From positions 2,943,714 through 3,007,713 of the forward strand of contig NZ_JAFBGM010000001.1 in the NCBI RefSeq assembly GCF_016811105.1: a stretch of 64,000 nt of DNA. The letters run 5' to 3'. Within the stretch, counting starts at the first letter, position 1, and the number at the start of each line of letters is the position of its first letter. This document shows positions 8,700 through 18,915 of the stretch, one piece after another. The position numbers and the translations under genes were made by a program. The notes under the pieces were generated by a model. The model had not been told where the DNA came from and did not search any database. It was given only the letters and a program-made list of their open reading frames with translations. The stretch comes from Aurantibacter crassamenti. Its GTDB lineage: Bacteria > Bacteroidota > Bacteroidia > Flavobacteriales > Flavobacteriaceae.

Positions 8700-10262
8700 A
8701 TGAGAATACTTTTTACTATAGCTCTTTTATTTTGTGGTTCACTCATAGCACAAGAAAAGTCTGCAAAATCTGAGCAGCCTAATATTTTATTCATTTTGTC
8801 TGATGATCATACTTCTCAAGCTTGGGGTATTTATGGCGGCCTGCTGAAAGATTATGTGAAGAATGAAAATATTAAACGAATGGCACGTGAAGGTGCTGTT
8901 TTAGAGAATGCACTTTGCACCAATAGTATTTGCACGCCTAGTAGAGGTGCAATTCTTACGGGGCAATACAGCCATGTTAATCAGGTTTATACACTTAGTG
9001 AGCCTTTACCAATAGGCCATCCTAATATTGCAAAAGAGTTAGGTAAAAATGGATATCAAACTGCTGTCATCGGTAAATGGCATTTAGTAAAACAACCTGA
9101 AGGTTTTGATTATTTTAATGTTTTACCAGGCCAAGGAAGATATTGGAATCCGATATTAAAAACTAAGGAAAATTGGGAAGACGGTTATAATGCGTCTTCA
9201 GGAAAAGAATATAAAGGGTTTTCTACGGATGTCATCACAGATTTAACCATAGAACACTTAAACAAACGAGATACTTCAAAGCCGTTTCTAATGTACTGTA
9301 ATTTCAAAGCAACCCATGAGCCCTTTGATTATCCGAAACGTTTCGATTCATTATATGCAAATATTGAAATTCCTGAGCCAGCATCATTATTTGATTTTGG
9401 AAAAGAAACTACAGGAAGAACGTTTAAAGGCCAAAAACTTGAAAATCTAGCAATAAGATGGAAAAAAGCCACTGAAGATCCAGAGAATTTCTGGACGGAC
9501 TACCCAGGTTTGCCTTATCCGTTGGATGGACTGGATAGTATTCAAAAAAGAAAAAATATATATCAGAAATTAGTTAAAGATTTTATGCGTTGTGGTGCAG
9601 CAATTGATGATAATATTGGAAAATTATTAGACTATTTAGAAGCTGAAGGCATTGCAGATAATACAATTGTTATTTATACAGCCGATCAAGGCTATTTTCT
9701 TGGTGAGCATGGCTTTTTTGATAAACGTTTGATTTATGAAGAATCATTACAAATGCCTTTTGTTATTCGGTATCCTAAAGAAATTAAAGGAGGCCAACGC
9801 ATTGATGATATAATTTTAAATATAGATTTTGCACCATTATTGGCTGATTATGCAGGTGTCGAAAAACCTGATTATATGCAAGGTGAAAGTTTTAGAGAAA
9901 ATCTAAAAGGTAATACTCCTGATGAATGGCGTACAAAAATGTACTATCGCTATTGGTTACATCACCCAGATAGACCAGCTCATTTTGGCGTAAGAAATGA
10001 GCGTTATAAGTTGGCTTTCTTTTATGGTCAACCGTTGGGAATGCGAGGTACTGATAAAGAAATTACCGAACCCGTTTGGGAATTTTATGATTTACATGAG
10101 GATCCAAAAGAATTACACAATAGTATCGCCAATCCTAAATATGCTGAAATCATTGCAGAAATGAAAATAGCAATACAAGATGAGCGTACTAAATATGGAG
10201 ATACGGATGAGAATCATCCTGAAATGGCTGCTATTTTAAAAGATGCTTTTGGTGGAAAATAA
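8700..10262 (+). CDS. Secreted type I sulfatase
   Basis: A 520-residue sulfatase with a Sec signal peptide (residues 1-17). The formylglycine site is Cys78 in CTPSR, followed by GAILTG. Metal-binding Asp35-Asp36 (LSDDH), the GKWHL motif (about residue 127) and TADQGYFLGEHG in the second half are also present. It would hydrolyse sulfate esters on carbohydrates in the periplasm after cysteine maturation by a formylglycine-generating enzyme, which is not in this window. It is convergent with mannonate dehydratase and ends one base from it, which suggests use on sulfated, uronic-acid-containing glycans, though the substrate cannot be read from sequence. Confidence 0.92.
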   Translation: MRILFTIALLFCGSLIAQEKSAKSEQPNILFILSDDHTSQAWGIYGGLLKDYVKNENIKRMAREGAVLENALCTNSICTPSRGAILTGQYSHVNQVYTLSEPLPIGHPNIAKELGKNGYQTAVIGKWHLVKQPEGFDYFNVLPGQGRYWNPILKTKENWEDGYNASSGKEYKGFSTDVITDLTIEHLNKRDTSKPFLMYCNFKATHEPFDYPKRFDSLYANIEIPEPASLFDFGKETTGRTFKGQKLENLAIRWKKATEDPENFWTDYPGLPYPLDGLDSIQKRKNIYQKLVKDFMRCGAAIDDNIGKLLDYLEAEGIADNTIVIYTADQGYFLGEHGFFDKRLIYEESLQMPFVIRYPKEIKGGQRIDDIILNIDFAPLLADYAGVEKPDYMQGESFRENLKGNTPDEWRTKMYYRYWLHHPDRPAHFGVRNERYKLAFFYGQPLGMRGTDKEITEPVWEFYDLHEDPKELHNSIANPKYAEIIAEMKIAIQDERTKYGDTDENHPEMAAILKDAFGGK

Positions 10263-10263
10263 G

Positions 10264-11472
10264 TTATTCAAATAACGACTTAGCAATTCCAATTTCTAAA
10301 CCACGTAATTCTGCAAGTCCACGTAATCGACCTATAGCAGAATACCCAGGATTCGTATGTTTTCTAAGATCATCAAGCATAAGATGTCCGTGATCAGGCC
10401 GCATTGGTATTTGCCAATCAGACCTGCCTTCTTGTTTACGTCGTTGTTGCTCAATCAAAACCCTTTTTACTATGCCATACATATCTACATCACCTTCTAA
10501 ATGATTGGCTTCATAGAAATTACCATTGCCGTCACGTTTTGTACTTCGCAAATGCAAGAAATGTAGTCGTTCAGCAAAACGCTCAACAATATGTAAAAGA
10601 TTATTATCCGCTCTTGCACCAAGTGAACCTGTACAAAGTGTAATTCCATTACTAATAGACGGAACATTTTCAAATATATGAGCGTAATCAGCTTCAGTAC
10701 ACATAATACGTGGTAAGCCTAAAATGGCAAACGGTGGGTCATCTGGGTGAATACACAGTACCACTCCGGTGTCATCTGCAGTCGGAATTACTTCAGATAG
10801 AAAAGCGACTAAATGTTGCCGCATCTCTGTTTCTCCAATATCAGCATAATCATCTAATTTGGCTTGAAACAGGCTTAAATCATAACCATCTTCACGCATT
10901 GGATAACCATCTGCAGAACCCGGTAATCCAGCAATTATGGTTTTTACTAAATCCTTTTTATCAATTTCTGACATTCCCTCAAAAGTACTTTTAGCATCTT
11001 CAATTTGAGAAGTAGAATAACTTTTTTCAGCATCTGGCCGCTGCAGCATGAAAAGATCAAAGGCAGCCAAAGCACTGAATTGAAACGCTAATGCCTTAGA
11101 CCCATCTTCCATTTCAAGAAACAGATTTGTACGTGTCCAATCTAAAACTGGCATAAAATTATAGCACACAACACGAATATCGCATTTTGCCAAATTCTCT
11201 ATGCTAATTTTATAGTTGTCAATATAGGTTTGATAGTTGCCTTTTCTAATTTTAATATCCTCATGAATCGGTAATGATTCAACTACAGACCATTTAAGCC
11301 CAGCAGCTTCTATGGTTTGTTTGCGGTGTAAAATTTCATCAACAGACCAAATTTCACCCGTTGGTATATGATGTAGCGCTGAAACTACGCCCTCAGCACC
11401 AGCTTGTTTAACATCTTGCAAGCTCACCGGATCCGTTGGTCCATACCAACGCCATGTATGTAGCATTCTCAT
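10264..11472 (-). CDS. uxuA: Mannonate dehydratase
   Basis: A 402-residue UxuA-family protein beginning [12 protein letters not shown] with conserved [22 protein letters not shown] and RPDHGH segments. It dehydrates D-mannonate to 2-keto-3-deoxygluconate in hexuronate degradation. It lies 12 bases after the SDR-type mannonate oxidoreductase on the same strand, giving two consecutive pathway steps (fructuronate to mannonate to KDG). KDG kinase and aldolase are not in the window. Confidence 0.95.
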   Translation of the reverse strand: MRMLHTWRWYGPTDPVSLQDVKQAGAEGVVSALHHIPTGEIWSVDEILHRKQTIEAAGLKWSVVESLPIHEDIKIRKGNYQTYIDNYKISIENLAKCDIRVVCYNFMPVLDWTRTNLFLEMEDGSKALAFQFSALAAFDLFMLQRPDAEKSYSTSQIEDAKSTFEGMSEIDKKDLVKTIIAGLPGSADGYPMREDGYDLSLFQAKLDDYADIGETEMRQHLVAFLSEVIPTADDTGVVLCIHPDDPPFAILGLPRIMCTEADYAHIFENVPSISNGITLCTGSLGARADNNLLHIVERFAERLHFLHLRSTKRDGNGNFYEANHLEGDVDMYGIVKRVLIEQQRRKQEGRSDWQIPMRPDHGHLMLDDLRKHTNPGYSAIGRLRGLAELRGLEIGIAKSLFE

Positions 11473-11484
11473 AAGTTTTAGATT

Positions 11485-12291
11485 TTATACGCCGCTAAAT
11501 GCACTAAAGCCACCATCAACTGGTAAAACAACGCCTGTTACAAATTTTGCTGCATCACTACATAAGAAATGTATAGCACCGTTTAATTCATCAGTTTCAC
11601 CAAATCTTCGCATTGGCGTGTTTCTAATAACAGCTTCACCTCTTTTTGTGTAGGATCCATCTTCATTGATTAAAACGGCTTTATTCTGTTTTGCAATAAA
11701 AAAACCAGGTGCAATAGCGTTTACACGAATACCGTCTCCAAATTTTATAGCCATTTCAACAGCCATCCAACGGGTAAAATTTTCCATTGCAGCTTTTGAA
11801 GCAGAATAACCAGGCACTCTTGTTATTGCTTGTTCAACAGCCATTGATGAATAATTAATAATCACCCCTTTTTTGTTATCAGCCATTGCTTTCCCGAAAA
11901 CAATTGAAGGTAAAACAGTACCGTTTAAATTTAACTCATTAACTTTTTGAAAGTCAGACATGTCTAAGTCAAATATAGTTTTGTCGTCAGGAATAGTAGC
12001 CCCAGGTAGGTTTCCACCGGCAACATTTAATAGGATGTCAATACTACCAAATTTTTCTAAAATTTCAGCTCGTGTAGATTTTAAGCGCTCTTCAGAAAGA
12101 ACATCAGATTCAAATGCCACAGCTTCGTTAGGTAATGATTCAATTAAATCGGTTACTGAAGATTTACTGCGCGAAAGTAATGCGAGTTTAACTCCTGCAT
12201 TTGAAAGACATTTGGCAACAGAACCGGCTAAGGTGCCACTGGCACCTGTAATAATAGCAACTTTGCCTTTCAAACTAAATTGATCACTCAT
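11485..12291 (-). CDS. SDR family D-mannonate oxidoreductase (fructuronate reductase)
   Basis: A 268-residue classical short-chain dehydrogenase: the NAD(P) motif TGASGTLAG near residue 16, NVAGG, a Ser in the INYSSMA segment, and catalytic Tyr-Lys in GYSASKAAM. The C-terminus GGFSAFSGV is typical of the branch paired with UxuA in Bacteroidota, which reduces D-fructuronate to D-mannonate in place of the classical UxuB. Assignment to this substrate rests on the adjacent uxuA. Confidence 0.85.
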   Translation of the reverse strand: MSDQFSLKGKVAIITGASGTLAGSVAKCLSNAGVKLALLSRSKSSVTDLIESLPNEAVAFESDVLSEERLKSTRAEILEKFGSIDILLNVAGGNLPGATIPDDKTIFDLDMSDFQKVNELNLNGTVLPSIVFGKAMADNKKGVIINYSSMAVEQAITRVPGYSASKAAMENFTRWMAVEMAIKFGDGIRVNAIAPGFFIAKQNKAVLINEDGSYTKRGEAVIRNTPMRRFGETDELNGAIHFLCSDAAKFVTGVVLPVDGGFSAFSGV

Positions 12292-12416
12292 AAATTATTT
12301 TTTAAGGTCGAAATATAGGCAATATATTAGATTTATATAGTTATTTTAATGCCTTTGACTTCATCTGAAATATTTAAATTGCTACATTTATAACTTAATA
12401 ATAAGTAAAATAGTCC

Positions 12417-13241
12417 ATGAAACTTTATAAGACCAACAACGGAGTATGCATTGAATTGAATAATAAATTTTTTCAAAAAGAGACAGATAATTGGGATGCT
12501 TTTATAAATAGAACAAATCTCTATGATATTCTTTTAAATGAGGTAAACAATTGGGAGAGTTGTGATGGACCAAGTTCAATACAAGCACCTATTGAAAATC
12601 AAGAAATTTGGGCCTCAGGTGTTACATACATGAGAAGTAGAGATGCTAGGATGGAAGAATCTAAAGATGCTGGTGGAGGCACTTTTTACGATCGTGTTTA
12701 TGACGCAGATCGCCCAGAACTTTTTTTCAAAGCCACAGCAGCTAGAACTGTAGGGCCAAACGGAACCGTAAGAATCCGTAAGGACTCAAAATGGAATGTA
12801 CCAGAGCCTGAATTGGCATTGCTACTAAGCTCAGAAGGTACTATTGAAGGATATACTATCGGAAATGACATGAGTTCAAGAGATATAGAAGGGGAGAACC
12901 CTTTATATCTACCACAAGCAAAAACCTATGAAGCCTGTGCTGCACTAGGGCCTTGTATTTATTTATCAAAAGAACCTATTGATCCAGCGTCATTAATTAC
13001 CCTTGAGATATTTAGAAATGGAGCAACTGCTTTTAAAGGTGAAATTCCATTAAGTAACATGAAACGTAAATTAACGGATCTTGTAGGGTATCTATTTAGA
13101 GAATGTAATTTTCCTAAAGGATGCTTTTTAATGACAGGTACAGGTATCATACCACCAGATGAATTTACTTTACATATTGGTGATGAAGTACATATTACTA
13201 TTGATAATATTGGAACCCTTGTGAATACAGTAGGGCAGTAG
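12417..13241 (+). CDS. Fumarylacetoacetate hydrolase family protein, candidate 2-keto-3-deoxy sugar-acid dehydratase
   Basis: A 274-residue FAH-family protein with the metal-binding acidic residues of the fold (PEPELALLL, then [18 protein letters not shown]). The overall pattern, including [17 protein letters not shown], resembles 2-keto-3-deoxy-D-arabinonate dehydratases, which make alpha-ketoglutarate semialdehyde. FAH members are functionally diverse and a hydrolase or decarboxylase role is not excluded. It is divergent from the uxuA operon, sharing a 125-base AT-rich intergenic region. If the dehydratase reading is right, its product would be the substrate of the aldehyde dehydrogenase at 3867-5450. 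Confidence 0.7.
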   Translation: MKLYKTNNGVCIELNNKFFQKETDNWDAFINRTNLYDILLNEVNNWESCDGPSSIQAPIENQEIWASGVTYMRSRDARMEESKDAGGGTFYDRVYDADRPELFFKATAARTVGPNGTVRIRKDSKWNVPEPELALLLSSEGTIEGYTIGNDMSSRDIEGENPLYLPQAKTYEACAALGPCIYLSKEPIDPASLITLEIFRNGATAFKGEIPLSNMKRKLTDLVGYLFRECNFPKGCFLMTGTGIIPPDEFTLHIGDEVHITIDNIGTLVNTVGQ

Positions 13242-13290
13242 TGTTCTACTTTAAAAACCTGGGTACAAGAGGCAAACTAGTAACACTGTT

Positions 13291-15003
13291 TTATGTTGCT
13301 AGTTTTTCTTTTGCTTCAGCCCTAGTTCTTTTCAAATTTATTTTTTTAACCAGCCATTCAGGGTAGTCTGAATCATCTTCAGCATCAAAAAGTTGTATTT
13401 TTTGCGAATCATCAGGTGTAATAAGATCTTTTGAGGTACATCCTAATATTTTAGCTGCTGTATCAACACCTGAATGTGATGCACCTGCTACACCATGAGA
13501 AAGCACACTTGATCCACAGAGATATAGGTTTTGAATTTCGCTTTTACTTTTAAAGGCAAAGGGACCTATATTCCAAATGCTTTTTTCTGTACCATAAATA
13601 CTACCGCGTGTGGTATTAACATAATATTCATTAGTTATTGGTGTACCTAATTCTAATTGAACAATATGTTTTGAAATTCCTGGAACTACTTCTTCTAATC
13701 CCTTGAGCATTTTTTTAGTCAACAATTCTTTGAAATCTAAATACTCTTGTGAGCGTTGTTCACTTTCATTTTTAAACTTTTCAAAAGGCGTATAGTCTAC
13801 TAAAGTAATAGCTTCTAAAGTATGATACTTACCATCATAACTTGATGGGTCTTTTAACGAAGTGCAACTTATAAACATACCCTCAAAAGCATTATTATTC
13901 GAAAGATCAGATTTCATCATTTCGGCATAGAAGGCATTCTCATCACGGTTCGGCATTTTCCATATATTACCAGAATCTAATCCCGCTTTGCGTAAATCAT
14001 AATCTACCGTCATAAACAGCATTAATGAGGTGCACGAGTATTTTGTTTTGTTGAGTTTCTTTAATAATTTTTTACTCAGATATTGCTCACCAATTAATTT
14101 TTTATAGGTGATTTCAGGATCTGCATTTGAAACAATTTGATTTGCATACAGTTTGCTACCATCTTCAAGTTCAACACCTATTGCTTTTTTGTCGCTTCCT
14201 TTATCAATGAGAATTTTCTGTACACCACTTTGCGTCCACACTTCACCATTATGTTTTTTAATGGCATTGGTCATTGATTTAATTAATGCACCACCGCCGC
14301 CCATTGGGTAAAAGCCCCCACTAAAATAATGTGTCATTAGACCTGCATGCATAAGAAAACTAACTTTATCAGGAGCTAGCGCATGATCACCACACTGAAT
14401 ATTTAAAATCCGCTTTAATAATGGGTCTTTAATATGCCTATTAATAATTTTATTTAATGTGAACGGCGCATGTTTGCCCATATGTCTGGTCTTGTATGGC
14501 ATAAATAGTTTATTCCAAAAACCTTTAATATGGGGTATCATTTGAACTTCTTCGCTTACAGTTTTAATGAGATTTAAATAGGTATGAATATTCTTTTTTT
14601 CCTTCGGAAATTTTTCTTGTAGGCGTTCTATTAGAAGGTCAAAATTATTCGGAAAATCAAAGCGTTCTTCACCCAACCAACAATGTTCATAGGCATTAGG
14701 ATTCATACGAAAGAAAGTCAAATCATTTGCGATACCTAATCCTCTGTACAAATTATTGGTAGTTTCACCTTCTTCAAGTAATCCCACGTAATGCACACCA
14801 GGTGTAAAACGGTGTCCGTCTAAATAAAAGCTATGACACCAGCCCCCTGGTACATCATGCTTTTCAAGCACCAATACTTTTTGGCCTGCTTTTGAAAGAC
14901 AAATGGCAGTGGCTAATCCACCAGCTCCAGCACCAATGATAATGGTATCCCATTTGATTGCCTTTGAAGAAACTTCAGCTCTACTATTTTGGTTCTCATT
15001 CAT
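13291..15003 (-). CDS. Phytoene desaturase/retinol saturase-like FAD oxidoreductase
   Basis: A 570-residue flavoprotein with the FAD motif GAGAGG at residues 24-29 followed by the EKHDVPGGWCHSF segment typical of the CrtI/CrtISO/RetSat superfamily. The C-terminal segment LYLCGSSVLSHGVAGASHSG closes the FAD site. It probably acts on a hydrophobic polyene or lipid at the membrane. No other carotenoid genes (crtB, crtY) are near, so a carotenoid substrate is only a possibility; the sequence looks closer to all-trans-retinol 13,14-reductase-like proteins. Confidence 0.75.
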   Translation of the reverse strand: MNENQNSRAEVSSKAIKWDTIIIGAGAGGLATAICLSKAGQKVLVLEKHDVPGGWCHSFYLDGHRFTPGVHYVGLLEEGETTNNLYRGLGIANDLTFFRMNPNAYEHCWLGEERFDFPNNFDLLIERLQEKFPKEKKNIHTYLNLIKTVSEEVQMIPHIKGFWNKLFMPYKTRHMGKHAPFTLNKIINRHIKDPLLKRILNIQCGDHALAPDKVSFLMHAGLMTHYFSGGFYPMGGGGALIKSMTNAIKKHNGEVWTQSGVQKILIDKGSDKKAIGVELEDGSKLYANQIVSNADPEITYKKLIGEQYLSKKLLKKLNKTKYSCTSLMLFMTVDYDLRKAGLDSGNIWKMPNRDENAFYAEMMKSDLSNNNAFEGMFISCTSLKDPSSYDGKYHTLEAITLVDYTPFEKFKNESEQRSQEYLDFKELLTKKMLKGLEEVVPGISKHIVQLELGTPITNEYYVNTTRGSIYGTEKSIWNIGPFAFKSKSEIQNLYLCGSSVLSHGVAGASHSGVDTAAKILGCTSKDLITPDDSQKIQLFDAEDDSDYPEWLVKKINLKRTRAEAKEKLAT

Positions 15004-15066
15004 AAATATAGTTACACCTCAGTTTAGAAGATTGAAGTTAAATTGAACTTCGATTTAAAGAAATAC

Positions 15067-15762
15067 CTAGTTTTTTGTCAATGCGGTAGCTATAGCTTTT
15101 TCAACCATAGGCTCCATAACCGAGTAGCCTTCAGGAGTAGGATGTACTTCATCATTAGCGTACTTTTTCGGTAAACCATTTCGTTCATCAGCCATTGCAG
15201 AAAAATAATCTAAGTAAACATGTCCGCTTTCCTTCGCATAAGCAGCAATCATTTTATTAAGTGCCGGAATTTTTTCGTTCGGTTTTAGACCTGGTCTCCA
15301 AGGATAATCAAAAGCTGGAAGTACTGAGGATAATACAACCTTAATATTATTTGCTTCAGCTGCTTCACACATGGTCTTAATATTATCTAGAATCTGCTCT
15401 AAAGTCATCGGACCCGTATTACCTGCAATGTCGTTAGTGCCAGCTAGAATAACAACCACTTTCGGTTTTAAATCAATTACATCTTGTCGAAATCGCAACA
15501 ACATTTGTGGTGTTGTTTGTCCGCTAATACCACGATTGATAAATGGCTTGTCTTTAAAAAATTCTGGGCGAGAATTTATCCATCCAATTGTTATTGAATT
15601 TCCCATAAAAACAACTCTATTTTCATAAACAGATGGAGCACCAATTGTCATATTATTTTCTTGAAATTTTTTAAGATTGGCCCAATCATCTTGCGCCTGT
15701 GAAGTAGAAACCAAAGTTAAAGTAAGGACAATAGCCAACAAACTCTTTTTAAAATTTTTCAT
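15067..15762 (-). CDS. Secreted SGNH/GDSL hydrolase
   Basis: A 231-residue protein with a Sec signal peptide (residues 1-23, cleavage after SQA). SGNH blocks are in order: FMGNSIT with catalytic Ser56, the Gly of NRGISGQT, AGTNDIAG with the Asn, and DEVHPTPEGY with the Asp-His pair. Such proteins deacetylate sugars or cleave short esters. It may serve carbohydrate processing along with the sulfatase and uronate genes, but there is no operon link. Confidence 0.9.
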   Translation of the reverse strand: MKNFKKSLLAIVLTLTLVSTSQAQDDWANLKKFQENNMTIGAPSVYENRVVFMGNSITIGWINSRPEFFKDKPFINRGISGQTTPQMLLRFRQDVIDLKPKVVVILAGTNDIAGNTGPMTLEQILDNIKTMCEAAEANNIKVVLSSVLPAFDYPWRPGLKPNEKIPALNKMIAAYAKESGHVYLDYFSAMADERNGLPKKYANDEVHPTPEGYSVMEPMVEKAIATALTKN

Positions 15763-15863
15763 TATTATCGTGTGATTTAATTTGATAAGTTGATTGTCAC
15801 AAATTACTGATTACTTATTAAATAATTAGAAAGTATAGTGAGTTTTAAAGAAATTATTTTGCA

Positions 15864-16715
15864 TTAATACTTTTTTAATCCTTCTAAGTTTGCACTTAAT
15901 ACTTCTTTTACGTCAGCAATCTCAACATGACCAAGAATACCGAAATCCCCTTTATAACCATTTTCTATTAATTGATCAATCATTTTCATTTCATAATCAC
16001 CGTCTCCAATTGTTAGTATTTTAGGACCACCTTTTCTTAATCCATTTAAGTTTACACTCCATAAATAAGGCAACATTGTATTTACTAAATTCGGAAATGA
16101 ATCTATCTGATGATGTGCATGATGAAAATTATAAATCAATCCTAAATCTTCATTGGGTAAGGCTTTAATAATTTTTATTTGATTTTCTGGCTCACCAAAC
16201 CAATCACCATGATTATACAATGCTACTTTACAATTTAAGGCGGCAGCTTTTTTACTTAAAAAAGCAATCATTTTAGCCCCTTTTTCTACTGCTTCAGCAT
16301 CGGACAAACCTTCAAAAAAATTGGCGTTAAAACTAACCCAAAATTGTCCTTTATAGCCAACTTCTTTAACGACATCGAATAGCTTTTCATTTGAATCACT
16401 TAATTTTTCAATCGTGTTTGAATTATTATCAATCCATAGCCAAACAGAAATAATATCTACATTATTCTTCTTTGCTAATTGAAGTTCTTCAGCCATTTGA
16501 GGAAGATGCTCATCCCTCCAATCATAGGCATACTTGCCAATGCCCAGTTCTTTTAGCATTTCAATTCGCTGCTTTGGTGATCTTTTTAAACTATCATAAG
16601 GTACTATGCACCAAGCATAAATTTTATCAGTGTCTATTTTTGAAATCTTTGAATTTGATTTGCATGAAGCAAATAACAGTAAGATTACCGTAAGTGTTGA
16701 AATTAGTTTTTTCAT
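15864..16715 (-). CDS. Lipoprotein with xylose-isomerase-like TIM barrel
   Basis: A 283-residue lipoprotein (lipobox LLFASC, Cys about residue 19) whose body resembles the sugar phosphate isomerase/epimerase TIM-barrel family. Conserved metal-type residues appear in ALYNHGDWFGEPE, LIYNFHHAHH and FGILGHVE. Exported members of this family in Bacteroidota often accompany sugar-oxidation or glycan loci. The activity cannot be named from sequence. Confidence 0.75.
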   Translation of the reverse strand: MKKLISTLTVILLLFASCKSNSKISKIDTDKIYAWCIVPYDSLKRSPKQRIEMLKELGIGKYAYDWRDEHLPQMAEELQLAKKNNVDIISVWLWIDNNSNTIEKLSDSNEKLFDVVKEVGYKGQFWVSFNANFFEGLSDAEAVEKGAKMIAFLSKKAAALNCKVALYNHGDWFGEPENQIKIIKALPNEDLGLIYNFHHAHHQIDSFPNLVNTMLPYLWSVNLNGLRKGGPKILTIGDGDYEMKMIDQLIENGYKGDFGILGHVEIADVKEVLSANLEGLKKY

Positions 16716-16727
16716 AAAGCAGTATGT

Positions 16728-17492
16728 TTAAAAATTCTCAAAAACCCCGAGACCGAATAATGCAAAATCATATTTTACAGGATCTATTGGATCTAATTTT
16801 CTTAGGTTAGTATCTAGTTCGGCTAATGCTTTAGCATCATTTTGTTTTCGCTTTAATAAATTTAATTTTCTAGCTACATTGCCTGAATGAACATCTAATG
16901 GGCATGATAACTGTGAGGGTTGAATACTTTTCCATATACCGAAATCTACATTAGTTGAATTATCGCGAACCATCCAACGCAAAAACATATTCAGTCGTTT
17001 TGCTGCTGACCCTTTTAAGGGGTCACCAACATGTTTGGTAGTTCTAGACTGATGTGGTAATTCAAAAAATATTTCTTTGAATTTTGAAATTGCTGTCTGC
17101 ATTGAACTCGGTTCAGAATTTAGACTAAAAGCTGTTTCTAGGCCTTTATGGTTGGTGTAAATATTTTTAAGGCTATGAATAAAGTAGGCAAGATCTTGTT
17201 CATTAAACGTACGATGCACGAAACCTTGAATTTTTGCTAAATCAGATTGCTCATGATTCATGATAAAATCATGCGGTGAATTACCTAACATTTGCATGAG
17301 TCGATTTGCATTCGTAATGATGCTCTTTCTATTGCCCCAAGCAATTGTTGCAGTTAAAAAAGCACTAATTTCAATATCTTCTTTTTTAGAAAACTGATGT
17401 GGAATTTGTATTGGATCGCTCTCTAAAAAGGATGGCATATTATATTGTACAACCTTTGCGTCTAAAAATTCTTTGAGTTCTTTTTGATTCAT
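16728..17492 (-). CDS. TIGR02757 family protein
   Basis: A 254-residue helical protein that I recognise as the Bacteroidota-conserved TIGR02757 family. The N-terminus (DPIQIPHQFSKKEDIEISAFLTATIAWGN) and the region PLDVHSGNVARKL are characteristic. The biochemical function is unknown. Its start overlaps the stop of the CPBP protease gene by four bases (ATGA), so translation is coupled within an ABC ATPase - CPBP - TIGR02757 operon. Confidence 0.8.
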   Translation of the reverse strand: MNQKELKEFLDAKVVQYNMPSFLESDPIQIPHQFSKKEDIEISAFLTATIAWGNRKSIITNANRLMQMLGNSPHDFIMNHEQSDLAKIQGFVHRTFNEQDLAYFIHSLKNIYTNHKGLETAFSLNSEPSSMQTAISKFKEIFFELPHQSRTTKHVGDPLKGSAAKRLNMFLRWMVRDNSTNVDFGIWKSIQPSQLSCPLDVHSGNVARKLNLLKRKQNDAKALAELDTNLRKLDPIDPVKYDFALFGLGVFENF

Positions 17493-18061
17493 TCTGTAGG
17501 AATTGGTAAATCTAATGCAGTTGCCAATAAGAGCGGCCCTAAAAGAATAAGATTATATGTGGCGTGTAACCCAATTGCCCATAGCAAGCCTAAGCGTACG
17601 CGAATAAAACCCAACATGGCACCAACAACTATTTGAGGTAATACCAGTAGAGGTGCTAATATCAAAATAGTGGTTGTGATTTCAAAGTTAGTGATATGAT
17701 AAAACCCGAATACTAAAGTTAAAGCCCAGAAGATAAATTTGAAGTATGGTTTATCCTTAAAAAAAATCATAGGTCCTCTAAATAATAGCTCTTCGCTTAC
17801 CGGAGCTAAAACTACAGCAGCGAAACATAAAAAAGGCAACGAATATTTTTCTAAAGCATCACCAATTGCATGCTTGCCTAAATCAAAACCAAAAACAGGT
17901 TCCAATAATCCGATGACTAAACTTAAGCCAATATTAACTACAAGAGCATAAATTAATATTTTAAAAAAAACCTTTTTACGATAATTGATATCAGTATTTT
18001 GATCTTCTTCAAAAACTGGTTTTTTCAAAAATAGCAAAAGACTATCTACAATTTCAGACAT
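17489..18061 (-). CDS. CPBP family intramembrane metalloprotease
   Basis: A 190-residue membrane protein with about five hydrophobic segments and the Abi/CPBP motifs: EELLFRGP (Glu-Glu and Arg), FYHITN (His) and the C-terminal HATYN (His, Asn). These form the active site of CAAX-protease/Rce1-like enzymes. The substrate is unknown. It overlaps the ABC ATPase stop by one base (TAATG). Confidence 0.88.
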   Translation of the reverse strand: MSEIVDSLLLFLKKPVFEEDQNTDINYRKKVFFKILIYALVVNIGLSLVIGLLEPVFGFDLGKHAIGDALEKYSLPFLCFAAVVLAPVSEELLFRGPMIFFKDKPYFKFIFWALTLVFGFYHITNFEITTTILILAPLLVLPQIVVGAMLGFIRVRLGLLWAIGLHATYNLILLGPLLLATALDLPIPTE

Positions 18062-18762
18062 TATATGTTGTCTGAAATAGTTTCTACAACCGCAGTATCA
18101 GTATTTGTGATTAGGCCATCAACCATGGTTAGTTTTCGGTCGGCTAAATCTGCCAATTCAGCATTGTGTGTTACAATCACAAAGGTCTGGCCAAATTTAT
18201 CACGCAATTCAAAAAAGAGTTTATGTAAATTATCAGCGCTTTCAGTATCTAAATTACCACTGGGCTCATCGGCATAAATAATTGATGGATTATTTATCAA
18301 AGCCCTAGCAACGGCTACACGTTGTTGTTCACCACCAGATAGTTCGTTGGGTTTATGATTTGTACGCTCTGACAGTCCTAAAAAAGATAGCAATTCAAGT
18401 GCTCTTTTTTCGGCATCAGCCTTTGAAGTGCCTTTTATAAATGCAGGAATGCATACATTTTCGAGCGCAGTAAATTCAGGTAATAACTGATGAAACTGAA
18501 AAATAAATCCGATGTGTTCATTTCTAAAACGTGCGAGTTCTTTTTCTTTTAAATTAGTAACTTCAATATTGTTTAAAACCAGTGTGCTTTCCTTTTCATT
18601 CGATTGCTTGTCTAGCGTACCTAAAATTTGAAGTAGCGTAGTTTTTCCGGCACCAGAAGCACCAACTACTGAAACTATTTCTCCAGATTTTATATGCAAA
18701 TCAACACCTTTCAGTACTTGAAGTTTGCCGTAGTATTTTTGAATGTTTGAAGCTTTAATCAT
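18061..18762 (-). CDS. ABC transporter ATP-binding protein, LolD/MacB-like
   Basis: A 233-residue ATPase: Walker [11 protein letters not shown] (about 34-43), Q-loop [16 protein letters not shown], signature [15 protein letters not shown], Walker [13 protein letters not shown] and switch His in VIVTHN. The [11 protein letters not shown] pattern fits the LolD/MacB/FtsE group, which extract lipoproteins or drive envelope export. The partner permease is not adjacent. It leads a three-gene translationally coupled operon. Confidence 0.9.
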   Translation of the reverse strand: MIKASNIQKYYGKLQVLKGVDLHIKSGEIVSVVGASGAGKTTLLQILGTLDKQSNEKESTLVLNNIEVTNLKEKELARFRNEHIGFIFQFHQLLPEFTALENVCIPAFIKGTSKADAEKRALELLSFLGLSERTNHKPNELSGGEQQRVAVARALINNPSIIYADEPSGNLDTESADNLHKLFFELRDKFGQTFVIVTHNAELADLADRKLTMVDGLITNTDTAVVETISDNI

Positions 18763-18915
18763 CCATAGAAATTTTAAGTTTTGAAAGTACTGAAAGTGGT
18801 AGACATAGCAAAATTTGTGTTCGCTACAAACTTCTTTTAATTATTGTAATTTAGTCACGAATTACACGACATATTCGTTTTAACATAGGTATAGTTAATC
18901 ATCTAAAGAGATTAA

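Noticed and set aside
8700-13241. Polysaccharide utilisation locus (SusC/SusD type)
   Set aside because: A sulfatase and uronate genes are present, but there is no SusC/SusD pair, glycoside hydrolase or lyase in the region.
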